From Limisphaerales bacterium (GTDB lineage Bacteria; Verrucomicrobiota; Verrucomicrobiia; Limisphaerales; UBA11358), in the NCBI GenBank assembly GCA_027451565.1, contig DAIDJC010000074.1, forward strand, positions 1-12,073: a stretch of 12,073 nt of DNA, written 5' to 3'. This document shows, piece after piece, positions 1 to 6,748 of this stretch. The stretch's first letter is position 1, and each line of letters opens with the position of its first letter. Both the position numbers and the translations under genes were made by a program. The notes beneath the pieces were generated by a model. It was not told the DNA's origin. It did not search any database and was given only the letters and a program-made list of their open reading frames with translations.

Positions 1-65
1 AAAAAATGAACCAGACGCGCTTTTTCAACTGGCAGAATCATGCCCTGTGGGTTAACCTCTTCTAG
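1..65 (+). other. Possible C-terminal tail of an upstream ORF
   Basis: A reading frame open to the left edge of the window ends with TAG at 63-65, four bases before the preferred HPr start at 70. The last residues read ...WQNHALWVNLF. Close same-strand spacing like this is what a co-transcribed upstream gene would give, and genes such as hprK or a PTS component often neighbour HPr genes. The visible tail is too short to identify, and about 20 open codons can occur by chance. No Shine-Dalgarno sequence is present between this stop and the HPr start. Confidence 0.25.
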
Positions 66-69
66 TTCA

Positions 70-366
70 ATGACCGCTAAAAGTCTTCCCAACGGTGAAT
101 TCCTGACCAAGGAACTCACGGTCGCCAATAAAGCAGGCATCCACGCCCGCCCGGCTGCGATGTTTGTCAAGGCCGCGAACCGCTTTGCCTGTGATATTTT
201 TGTGGAAAAAGACGGCGAAAAAATTAATGGCAAAAGCATCATGGGTTTGATGATGCTGGCGGCAGGACCAGGAAGCAAAATCACCCTCCACGTCAAGGGC
301 GCCGATGCCTCGCTGGCTATTGCCGAGCTGGAAGCCCTGGTCCATCGCAAATTCGACGAGGAATAG
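70..366 (+). CDS. ptsH: HPr-family phosphocarrier protein
   Basis: Small cytosolic phosphocarrier of the phosphoenolpyruvate:sugar phosphotransferase system or of a regulatory PTS. The 98-residue product carries the active-site block NKAGIHARPAA, with the phosphorylated histidine at residue 25. It also has the regulatory-serine block GKSIMGLMML, with serine at residue 56. The 31-residue spacing matches His15/Ser46 of classical HPr. The Ser block suggests control by an HPr kinase/phosphorylase (HprK), which is inference because no hprK is visible. The ATG at 70 was chosen because an in-frame ATG at 40 only adds a serine-rich, unconserved stretch that overlaps the upstream open frame. Even from 70 the N-terminus is about ten residues longer than usual. 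Neither start has a clear ribosome-binding site. gatC follows after 82 bp. It could serve only regulation (an NPr-like role) rather than sugar uptake, since no EI or EII gene is in view. Confidence 0.93.
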   Translation: MTAKSLPNGEFLTKELTVANKAGIHARPAAMFVKAANRFACDIFVEKDGEKINGKSIMGLMMLAAGPGSKITLHVKGADASLAIAELEALVHRKFDEE

Positions 367-448
367 TCCCGCCGGCGCTCTGCGGCAGGTTGTTCCTCCA
401 GCAAGATATTCTTGAGTTTTTCCCCTTGAACCGGGAACCTTCGTGGTC

Positions 449-736
449 ATGGCATCCGCAAACATTGATGTGGCTTATGTTGCCCAACTAGCCCGAATTC
501 ATCTTCAACCCGATGAAAAGCAAAAATTGGAATCGCAACTGGCGCAGATTTTGGAATATGTCGAGAAATTGGGCGCGCTCGACGTGTCGGGCATGGAACC
601 CACGGCCCACGCCGTGCCACTGGTGAACGTCGCCCGACCGGATGATCTCCAGCCTTCATTGGCCCATGAAGATGCCTTGAGAAACGCACCGCGGCAGGCC
701 GGCGGCCTCTTTATTGTGCCCAAAATCGTGGAATAA
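449..736 (+). CDS. gatC: Asp/Glu-tRNA amidotransferase subunit C (GatC)
   Basis: Smallest subunit of the GatCAB amidotransferase, which converts misacylated Glu-tRNA(Gln) and/or Asp-tRNA(Asn) to the amidated form. GatC wraps around the GatA-GatB interface and stabilises the complex. The 95-residue product has the family layout: an N-terminal helix VAYVAQLARIHL, a KLESQLAQILEYVEKL helix, the middle segment GMEPTAHAVPL, a VARPDD linker and a C-terminus ending FIVPKIVE. Length is typical for GatC. The ATG at 449 is preferred. A GTG at 443 would add two residues and has a slightly better-placed GGGA (433-436), so it remains possible. gatA starts 73 bp downstream on the same strand, as expected for co-expression of the complex. 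Confidence 0.95.
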   Translation: MASANIDVAYVAQLARIHLQPDEKQKLESQLAQILEYVEKLGALDVSGMEPTAHAVPLVNVARPDDLQPSLAHEDALRNAPRQAGGLFIVPKIVE

Positions 737-809
737 AATCCCAAGACCAGCCGCATCCCAGTCACATCCCAGCCGCACCCCTCCAACCATCCGTTTCAGA
801 CTCGTCACC

Positions 810-2276
810 ATGTTGAACCAGCATACAATCTCAGATCTCACCCGGCGCCTCGCGCTGCGCGAAATTTCTGCCCGGGAAATCACCCAAAGCTGCCTGGACC
901 GAATCCAGCAGGTGGATGGGCGGGTACGCGCCTACCTGAGCCATGACCCCGCTGATGCTCTTGCCCAAGCGGATGCTGCCGACCAAACCATCGCCAGGGA
1001 AGGTTGGAATGATGCCCGGCCCCTGATGGGCATTCCCGTGGCCATCAAAGACGTCCTGGCGGTCCGAAACCATCCGCTCAATTGCGCCTCCAAAATCCTG
1101 GGAAATTACATCTCGCCCTACGACGCCACCGCCATTGAGAAACTCCGTGCCGCAGGCGCCATCATCCACGGGCGCCTGAACATGGATGAATTTGCCATGG
1201 GCAGTTCCACGGAAAATTCGGCTTTTGGCGCCACGCGCAATCCGTGGGACCTTGCCCGGATTCCTGGCGGCTCATCGGGTGGCTCCGCCGCTGCGGTTGC
1301 GGCAGATGAATGTATTGCCAGCATCGGCACGGACACCGGCGGATCCATTCGGCAGCCAGCGGCCCTGTGTGGTTGCGTGGGATTAAAACCCACCTACGGA
1401 CGCATCTCCCGTTTTGGCTTGGTGGCCTTTGCCAGTTCACTGGACCAAATCGGACCGCTTACCAAGGATGTCCGGGATGCCGCCCTCATGCTGAAGGTGC
1501 TCAGCGGAAAAGATCCTCGCGATTCCACGAGCCTTCCCGACCCGGTTCCAGACTACCCGGCCTCCCTGTCCGGGAACATCAAGGGATTGAAAGTGGGTCT
1601 CCCCCGTGAATACCTCGTGCCAGGCTTGGATTCCGAAGTCAAAAAATCCGTGGATGCGGCCGTTCAAAAACTGGTCAGCCTGGGGGCTGATGTGTGCGAA
1701 GTCTCCCTGCCCCACACGGATTACGCCGTGGCCACCTACTACATCATCGCCACTGCCGAGGCCTCCGCCAATCTGGCCCGTTTCGACGGCATCCGCTACG
1801 GCATGCGGGTGGATGGAAACGACCCGGCGGAACTCTACAGCCGCACCCGTGGCGCCGGTTTCGGCCCGGAGGTGAAACGCCGAATCATCCTGGGCACCTA
1901 CGTGCTCAGCAGCGGTTATTATGATGCCTATTACCTGCGCGCCCAAAAGGTCCGCACTTTGATCCGCAACGATTTCCTGAATGCATTTGAAAAGGTGGAT
2001 GTCTTGGTCACCCCCACCACGCCCACGGCGGCATTCAAGGTCGGGGAAAAAGCGGAGAACCCCCTGCAAATGTATTTGTCGGACATTTTCACCATTTCCT
2101 GCAACCTGGCCGGCATTTGCGGCATCAGCGTCCCCTGCGGGTTCACCTCGCCCGGCAACCTTCCGATAGGCCTTCAAATATTGGGGCCGCCGATGGGCGA
2201 ATCCACCCTGCTCCGTGTTGCCCATGCTTATGAGCAAAGCACCGATTGGCACAAAGCCAAACCACCCCTCCAGTAA
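810..2276 (+). CDS. gatA: Asp/Glu-tRNA amidotransferase subunit A (GatA)
   Basis: Glutaminase subunit of GatCAB. It hydrolyses glutamine and channels ammonia to GatB for amidation of Glu-tRNA(Gln)/Asp-tRNA(Asn). The 488-residue product is a complete amidase-signature enzyme. The Ser-cisSer-Lys triad is visible as Lys80 in GIPVAIKD, Ser155 in GGSSGGSAAAVAA and Ser179 in GTDTGGSIRQPA; the spacing agrees with known family members. The C-terminal half holds GFGPEVKRRIILGTYVLSSG and the VLVTPTTPTAAF segment that are typical of GatA. The ATG at 810 is chosen because the reading frame upstream (back to 714) would overlap gatC and encode an unconserved proline/serine-rich stretch. The gene follows gatC directly. 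gatB is not next: a regulator gene intervenes. No missing key residue or frameshift is seen. Confidence 0.98.
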   Translation: MLNQHTISDLTRRLALREISAREITQSCLDRIQQVDGRVRAYLSHDPADALAQADAADQTIAREGWNDARPLMGIPVAIKDVLAVRNHPLNCASKILGNYISPYDATAIEKLRAAGAIIHGRLNMDEFAMGSSTENSAFGATRNPWDLARIPGGSSGGSAAAVAADECIASIGTDTGGSIRQPAALCGCVGLKPTYGRISRFGLVAFASSLDQIGPLTKDVRDAALMLKVLSGKDPRDSTSLPDPVPDYPASLSGNIKGLKVGLPREYLVPGLDSEVKKSVDAAVQKLVSLGADVCEVSLPHTDYAVATYYIIATAEASANLARFDGIRYGMRVDGNDPAELYSRTRGAGFGPEVKRRIILGTYVLSSGYYDAYYLRAQKVRTLIRNDFLNAFEKVDVLVTPTTPTAAFKVGEKAENPLQMYLSDIFTISCNLAGICGISVPCGFTSPGNLPIGLQILGPPMGESTLLRVAHAYEQSTDWHKAKPPLQ

Positions 2277-2416
2277 CACGGCCGTTCATTTGCCGGTATC
2301 AGGCCGCATGGGGGCGGCCCCGGGAACGGGCACCAAACCAATTCCTGGCACCCATTTCCAACCTCCATCCCCCGTCACCCAACCCTGCCTGGCGCCCTCA
2401 AAAAATCCCCATCCCA

Positions 2417-3106
2417 ATGAAACAACCAACTGTTCCCGGTAAAGGAAAAACGTCCCCCTCCAAGCCCTCAAGCCCGCGCAATCCAGAGCGAACCTCATCC
2501 CGCATCCTCAAAGCCGCCCTCACGGAATTTGCCGCCAAAGGCTTTGCCGGTGCGCGGGTGAATGCCATCGCCCGCCGCGCCAACATCAATAAGCGGATGC
2601 TTTACCACTATTACGGCGACAAAGCCGGCCTCTTCCGCGCAGCCTTGCTCAAAAAAATTGCCGAACGCCAGGAAATGGAGCAGGCATTGGTGACCGATCC
2701 CCCCGCTTATTTCCAACAACGCTTCACCTCTTCCTGCCGGGACTGGCAATGGGTAAGGATGCTCCAGTGGGAGGCGCTGAACTATCCCCAGGGAAAAATC
2801 CTTGAGCATTCCAGCCGCCTTGCCTCCAACCGAATGAGCATCAAAAAGCTTCGCGAGGGCCAGCAATGTGGAGCCTGGCCCGGCCAATTCGCCCCGGAAC
2901 ACCTGCTGCTGGCTGTCCATGGCCTGGTCTTTTTCCCGCTGGCTTTTCCTCAATTGACCCGAATGATCACCGGACGGGAAATCCACGACCCTGTGTTTCA
3001 AAAAAATCACCTCGCTTTTTTAAGGCAAATCTCACTCAAATTGTGCGCCCCAGACCCCGTAACGAATGCAAGGCCTCCCCGTGGAGGTCGAAAACCAGCC
3101 AGTTAA
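2417..3106 (+). CDS. TetR/AcrR-family transcriptional regulator
   Basis: The 229-residue product has a TetR-type helix-turn-helix near the N-terminus. RILKAALTEFAAKGFAGARV (about residues 29-48) is followed by the recognition-helix region IARRANINKRMLYHYYGDKAGLF (about 51-73), the classic TetR signature. The C-terminal ligand/dimer domain (about 95-205) contains WVRMLQWEALNY and FPLAFPQLTRMITGREIHDP, which resemble a common TetR C-terminal domain type. The first 25 residues are basic and Ser/Pro-rich, likely a flexible tail. The ATG at 2417 is chosen because the open frame upstream overlaps gatA and looks non-coding. The gene lies between gatA and gatB, 140 bp after the former and 50 bp before the latter. 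Its ligand and targets cannot be read from sequence; neighbouring genes or its own promoter are only guesses. Confidence 0.9.
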   Translation: MKQPTVPGKGKTSPSKPSSPRNPERTSSRILKAALTEFAAKGFAGARVNAIARRANINKRMLYHYYGDKAGLFRAALLKKIAERQEMEQALVTDPPAYFQQRFTSSCRDWQWVRMLQWEALNYPQGKILEHSSRLASNRMSIKKLREGQQCGAWPGQFAPEHLLLAVHGLVFFPLAFPQLTRMITGREIHDPVFQKNHLAFLRQISLKLCAPDPVTNARPPRGGRKPAS

Positions 3107-3118
3107 TCGAATTAGAAC

Positions 3119-3148
3119 TTGGTCACTCCCGCCCGGGTCTGTTTAAAT
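3119..3148 (+). promoter_or_regulatory. Weak candidate promoter for gatB
   Basis: TTGGTC (3119-3124) and TTAAAT (3143-3148) are separated by 18 bp and lie just upstream of the gatB ATG at 3157. The -10 box ends 8 bp before the ATG, so transcription would start about at the start codon. The match to sigma70 consensus is only fair (3/6 and 4/6), and gatB may instead be read through from upstream. Confidence 0.25.
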
Positions 3149-3156
3149 CTTGAACC

Positions 3157-4638
3157 ATGGAATATGAAGCCGTCATAGGACTGGAAACGCACGTGCAGCT
3201 CAAGACCCGCTCCAAAATGTGGTGCGGCTGCCCAAACCAATACGGAGCCCCTCCCAACACCCATGTCTGCCCGGTGTGCCTGGCGCTTCCAGGCGTTCTG
3301 CCCGTGGCCAACGAGGAGGCCCTGAGGCTCACCCTCCGCACAGGTCTGCTCCTGCAATGCGAAATACCGGCAAGGGCCAAATTCGACCGCAAAAATTATT
3401 TTTACCCGGACGCACCCAAAAACTACCAGCTCACACAGTATGACCAGCCTTCCACGCGCAACGGACACGTGGAATTTGAATTCAACGGCGCCTTGTCCCG
3501 CGTCCGCATTACCCGGGCGCACCTGGAGGAGGATGTGGGCAAAAGCACCCATTTTGAGCGTCACAGCGGGGTGGATTTCAACCGCGCCGGCGTTCCCCTC
3601 CTGGAAATCGTCACCGAACCAGACCTGACCAGCGCCGACCAGACCCACGCCTATCTCAATGCCCTCAAGGAAATCCTTCAATACGGCGGCATAAGCGATT
3701 GCGACATGGAAAAAGGCATGGTTCGTTGCGACGTGAACGTGAGCGTGCGCCCGTGCGGCACGCAGGCCTTGGGCGCCAAGATCGAAATCAAGAACATGAA
3801 CAGTTTCTCCGGCGTCCGAAGGGCTTTGGAATACGAAATCCCCCGGCAAATCGCCGCCGTGCGCCGGGGCGAAAAGCTCGTGCAATCCACGCGCCGCTGG
3901 GATGACGTGGCTGGCGTGACCGAGGAAATGCGCAGCAAGGAGAACGCCCATGATTACCGTTACCTGCCCGAACCGGATCTCATGCCCTTTGAGCCGCCCC
4001 AAGACTGGTTGAACAATGAGCGCGCCAGCCTCATGGAACTGCCCCTCGCACGCAAACAGCGCCTCATGCGGGAATACCAACTCCCCGCAGGCGATGCCGA
4101 GGTCCTGAAAAACAACCGTGCTCTCGGGGATTATTTCGAGCCTATTGCGCGGCTGTCCAAAAACCCAAAACTGCTGGCCAACTGGATCATCAACAACCTC
4201 CAGGCCCGGCTCGTGGAAATAATGGAAAAGGAGAAGACCGAGCAAGCCTCAATGGGACTGGAGCCGGATGAAATGAAGTTCACCGGCCTGGCCGACTTGA
4301 AATTCCAGCCATCGGCTCTTTTGGAACTGGTGGAAATGGTCGCGCACGGCACCCTCAGCTCCGCATCCGGCCAGACTGTGCTGGCTGAGATGGTGGCAAG
4401 TGGAAAAGCGCCTTCTGCCATTGTCCAGTCCATGGGCCTCGCCCAAGTGAGCGATGCCGGCGCCATAGAAACCCTCTGCGACCAGGCCATTGCCCAAAAC
4501 CCCAATCCTGTGGCCGATTACAAAGCCGGCAAGGAAGCCGCCTTGAATGCCTTGAAAGGCCACGTCATGAAATTATCCCGGGGAAAGGCCAACCCTGCCA
4601 TGGTGGGGGAAATCCTTCAGCGTAAACTGAAAGGTTAG
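3157..4638 (+). CDS. gatB: Asp/Glu-tRNA amidotransferase subunit B (GatB)
   Basis: Kinase/transamidase and tRNA-binding subunit of GatCAB. It phosphorylates the misacylated Glu or Asp on the tRNA and uses ammonia from GatA to form Gln or Asn. The 493-residue product opens with YEAVIGLETHVQLKT. Its zinc site is intact, with cysteines at residues 23, 25, 38 and 41 (MWCGC and HVCPVC). The catalytic cradle segments KNYFYPDAPKNYQLTQYD, RAHLEEDVGKSTH and MVRCDVNVSVRP are present, with Glu10, His12, Glu124/125 and Asp192 as likely metal/active-site residues. The C-terminal part from about residue 345 is the helical, YqeY-like tRNA-binding tail ending in a lysine-rich segment. Length is normal. It is separated from gatA by a TetR-family gene, and mpl follows after a short gap. 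No ribosome-binding site is visible. Confidence 0.98.
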   Translation: MEYEAVIGLETHVQLKTRSKMWCGCPNQYGAPPNTHVCPVCLALPGVLPVANEEALRLTLRTGLLLQCEIPARAKFDRKNYFYPDAPKNYQLTQYDQPSTRNGHVEFEFNGALSRVRITRAHLEEDVGKSTHFERHSGVDFNRAGVPLLEIVTEPDLTSADQTHAYLNALKEILQYGGISDCDMEKGMVRCDVNVSVRPCGTQALGAKIEIKNMNSFSGVRRALEYEIPRQIAAVRRGEKLVQSTRRWDDVAGVTEEMRSKENAHDYRYLPEPDLMPFEPPQDWLNNERASLMELPLARKQRLMREYQLPAGDAEVLKNNRALGDYFEPIARLSKNPKLLANWIINNLQARLVEIMEKEKTEQASMGLEPDEMKFTGLADLKFQPSALLELVEMVAHGTLSSASGQTVLAEMVASGKAPSAIVQSMGLAQVSDAGAIETLCDQAIAQNPNPVADYKAGKEAALNALKGHVMKLSRGKANPAMVGEILQRKLKG

Positions 4639-4713
4639 CCCGGACCAGGACCCGCCAGCGCCCAGAACAACCCAGGCGCCATGCGCCCGCATCTTTCAAA
4701 TCAACTCCAGACC

Positions 4714-6111
4714 ATGTTTTCCCAAAAAATACAATCTGTTCATTTTACAGGCATCGGTGGCACGGCAATGGCCAGCGCCGCTGCCGCCATGCTGGACCGT
4801 GGGTACCACGTCACAGGCTCGGACCACGGCATTTATGAACCCATGGCTTCATTCCTTGCCACAAAAAAAATCCCCGTCCTGAACGGATATGATGAACGGC
4901 ACCTGCACCACCGCCCGGACCTTGTCATCATTGGCAACGCCATATCCCGTGGAAACCCGGAGGCGGAATATGTGCTGGAGCAAAAACTGCCCTACTGCTC
5001 GCTGCCGGAACTTTTGCGGGAGTTTTTCATCCGCGGCAAACGCTCCCTGGTGGTGTGCGGCACCCATGGCAAAACCACCACCACCTCCCTGCTCGCCTGG
5101 GTGTTTGAACACAACGGCCTCAATCCAAGCTATCTCATCGGCGGCATCCCCGGCAACTTCTCCCAGGGCGCCCGGTTCACGGACAGCGAATGGTTCATCA
5201 TTGAAGGCGATGAATATGACACGGCTTTTTTTGACAAGCGCAGCAAATTCATCCATTACCAGCCTGAGTTGGCCCTTATCAACAACCTGGAATTTGACCA
5301 CGCCGATATTTTTGAAAATCTGGAATCTGTCCGCAAGGCCTTCAGCCACCTGATCCGGCTGGTGCCCAGGAACGGTTTGTTGCTCGGCAATGGCGACGAC
5401 CCCCGGTTGGCGCCCTTGCTGAATGTCAGCCATTGCCCGGTCAAACAATTTGGCCTGGGCGGGCACAATGCCATTCGCGCCTTCAACCTCCAATTGGGCC
5501 CCACGGCTTCCAGTTTTGAAACACCCAGCTTCCGTTTCCGCCTCGACATGGTCGGCGAACTCAACGTGCGCAATGCCCTGGGCGTGGTCGCCGCAGCCAG
5601 GCACTGCGGCCTCTCCAACCGCCAGATCCAGTCCGCTTTCGACTCCTTCAAGGGCATCCGGCGCAGAATGGAAATCAAGGGCATTGCAGGCGGTGTGACC
5701 GTGATAGATGATTTCGGACATCACCCCACGGCCATCCGCGAAACCCTCAAGGCCTTGCGCCTGCGGTATCCCACCGAAAAAATTCACGCCGTCTTTGAAC
5801 CCCGCAGCAATTCCACCCGGCGCAAGGTGTTTCAGCAGGACCTCGCGGAATCTTTCTCCGATGCAGACAGCGTTGTGGTGGCCCAGGTGGCGCGTCTCGA
5901 CCAACTGGCACCCGAGGAACGCCTGGACCCGGACCAGCTCATAGGCCAGATTCAAGCCAATGGAAAACCCGCACACCACCTGCCAGACGTGCAGGCAATC
6001 GTGAATCATCTGGCCAACCAAGCCGGAGGAGGCGATGTGGTGGTGACTTTCAGCAATGGCAGTTTTGATGCCATCCATTCCAAATTGCTCGCCAGGCTGA
6101 AATCCCGTTGA
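4714..6111 (+). CDS. mpl: UDP-N-acetylmuramate:L-Ala-gamma-D-Glu-meso-DAP ligase (Mpl)
   Basis: Cytosolic Mur-family ligase for murein recycling. It joins the tripeptide L-Ala-gamma-D-Glu-meso-DAP to UDP-MurNAc with ATP. The product is 465 residues from this start. It has an N-terminal Rossmann segment VHFTGIGGTAMA (9-20), a P-loop GTHGKTTTT (116-124), the Mpl hallmark EGDEYDTAFFDKRSKF (164-179), the NNLEFDHADIF block (190-200), DDFGHHPTA (332-340) and FEPRSNSTRR (361-370). The FEPRSN segment and the EYDTAFFDKRSKF block favour Mpl over MurC. ATG 4714 places the Rossmann motif near the N-terminus, as in the family. ATG 4681 would add 11 unconserved residues but has a slightly better AGG upstream, so the start is not certain. 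The C-terminus ...FDAIHSKLLARLKSR looks natural. The stop codon TGA (6109-6111) touches an inserted MITE-like element. Confidence 0.95.
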   Translation: MFSQKIQSVHFTGIGGTAMASAAAAMLDRGYHVTGSDHGIYEPMASFLATKKIPVLNGYDERHLHHRPDLVIIGNAISRGNPEAEYVLEQKLPYCSLPELLREFFIRGKRSLVVCGTHGKTTTTSLLAWVFEHNGLNPSYLIGGIPGNFSQGARFTDSEWFIIEGDEYDTAFFDKRSKFIHYQPELALINNLEFDHADIFENLESVRKAFSHLIRLVPRNGLLLGNGDDPRLAPLLNVSHCPVKQFGLGGHNAIRAFNLQLGPTASSFETPSFRFRLDMVGELNVRNALGVVAAARHCGLSNRQIQSAFDSFKGIRRRMEIKGIAGGVTVIDDFGHHPTAIRETLKALRLRYPTEKIHAVFEPRSNSTRRKVFQQDLAESFSDADSVVVAQVARLDQLAPEERLDPDQLIGQIQANGKPAHHLPDVQAIVNHLANQAGGGDVVVTFSNGSFDAIHSKLLARLKSR

Positions 6112-6141
6112 GAGCCTGTCTGCAAATTGGGAAGGATGCTG
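6111..6141 (+). repeat. Left terminal inverted repeat
   Basis: 31-bp arm beginning AGAGCCTGTCTG. It differs from the reverse complement of 6355-6385 at four positions (arm positions 13, 19, 21 and 28). Its first base is the A of the mpl TGA stop codon. Confidence 0.8.
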
Positions 6142-6354
6142 CGACTGGGGATTTTGGCCTTGGGCGAGGCGGAACCGTCGGTGCATCCCCGTAGCGGGCT
6201 GTAACGACGGCGACAACAAAGCCCAAGGGCAAAAGCGCCGCCGCCCGGAGGGTTTTCACGCCCAAACCGGCCTGCCGTTATTGCTCCTCGGTCGCAGACC
6301 CATGTGGGGTATGCTCCCCCGTTGCGCCTGGCCAGACCGGCTTGGGCACAAAAA

Positions 6355-6385
6355 CAGAATCCTTACGAATTTTCAGACAGGCTCT
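6355..6385 (-). repeat. Right terminal inverted repeat
   Basis: Partner arm of 6111-6141, ending CAGACAGGCTCT on the + strand; 27 of 31 bases pair with the left arm. Confidence 0.8.
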
Positions 6386-6748
6386 GCGAAACCCCACTCC
6401 TTTTCAGCTTACCATTATCGCTGGCGCACGATTTGCTGTTGCATGCGTGTGGCCAGAAAATACAAAACATCCGCCGGCAAAAACAGCCACGGCGACACCG
6501 TTCACGGCAGGCATGGAGATGGAAAATCTTCAGGCTTGGCCATTCCTTACGCCGTCCGCAACAAAAAAATATCCATCCCGCGCCACAGACTGCCCATCAA
6601 TTTCCACGAGGAAAAGCCCCTCCAGGTAAAAATGAGACACCCAAGCCCAAATCTGGACAACAATCTCCACTCGGAAATCCATCGGACCCGGCCCCATGAA
6701 CCGCATGTAAAAGCCGGAAACCATAAACCCCAGCCCACTTGAACCTCT
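6386..6748. other. 363-bp stretch without a confident gene
   Basis: The + strand here is rich in A and C and poor in T, so few stop codons arise and all three + frames stay open for some 290 bp (about 6342-6629). The proteins they would encode are basic and low in complexity and resemble nothing I know. On the minus strand one short ORF (6530-6724) looks slightly more protein-like and is listed separately. No terminator, tRNA or repeat was found. The region may be a decayed gene or spacer flanking the inserted element. Confidence 0.5.
6530..6724 (-). CDS. Possible small ORF or gene remnant, unknown function
   Basis: A 64-codon minus-strand ORF starting MVSGFYMRFMGPGPMDFRVE and containing HFYLEGLFLVEIDGQSVARD. 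It begins 24 bp after the stop of the DUF4230 gene on the same strand. G is most frequent at codon position 1 and low at position 2, a coding-like pattern, and third-position GC is about 59% by my count. I do not recognise the sequence. After the TGA at 6530-6532 the same frame stays open for about 40 further codons, so it could also be a decayed longer gene. Chance is a real alternative in this T-poor strand. Confidence 0.25.
   Translation of the reverse strand: MVSGFYMRFMGPGPMDFRVEIVVQIWAWVSHFYLEGLFLVEIDGQSVARDGYFFVADGVRNGQA

Larger units (their letters stand above)
6111..6385. mobile_element. MITE-like element with terminal inverted repeats
   Basis: A 275-bp stretch with no convincing ORF is bounded by inverted repeats 6111-6141 and 6355-6385 that match at 27 of 31 positions; the outer 12 bases AGAGCCTGTCTG are identical. 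Inside are two long imperfect hairpins. In the first, 6152-6165 pairs with 6221-6234 (13/14), with nested stems CCGTCG/CGACGG and CCCG/CGGG. In the second, 6260-6277 pairs with 6330-6347 (14/18). If the element proper starts with GAGCC at 6112 and ends with GGCTC at 6384, the flanks are TGA (6109-6111) and TGC (6385-6387). That would fit a 3-bp target duplication with one change, and GAG-type ends with 3-bp duplications occur in IS5-like families. No transposase is encoded, so it would need one in trans. Family assignment is inference. Confidence 0.72.

Noticed and set aside
714..809. Upstream extension of the gatA frame
   Set aside because: Would overlap gatC and adds an unconserved Ser/Pro-rich stretch; the ATG at 810 fits the family N-terminus.
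1437..2279. 280-codon minus-strand ORF opposite gatA
   Set aside because: Antisense shadow of gatA, which is complete and catalytically intact.
2290..2330. GC-rich hairpin (GGCCGC...GCGGCC) after gatA as a terminator
   Set aside because: Stem of only six pairs and no T run follows on either strand, so termination is not supported.
2246..2416. Upstream extension of the TetR-family frame
   Set aside because: Overlaps the end of gatA and encodes Pro/Arg-rich, non-domain sequence; the ATG at 2417 gives a normal TetR length.
3112..4245. 377-codon minus-strand ORF opposite gatB
   Set aside because: Antisense shadow of gatB caused by codon usage; His/Ala/Gly-rich product without known motifs.
4849..6219. 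456-codon minus-strand ORF opposite mpl
   Set aside because: Antisense shadow of a well-supported gene; the product has no recognisable motifs and runs into the MITE-like element.
6281..6742. Overlapping + strand ORFs of 95-153 codons (also 6304-6699 and 6342-6629)
   Set aside because: All three + frames are open together because the strand is T-poor. The products are basic and low in complexity, and the longest begins inside the MITE-like element.
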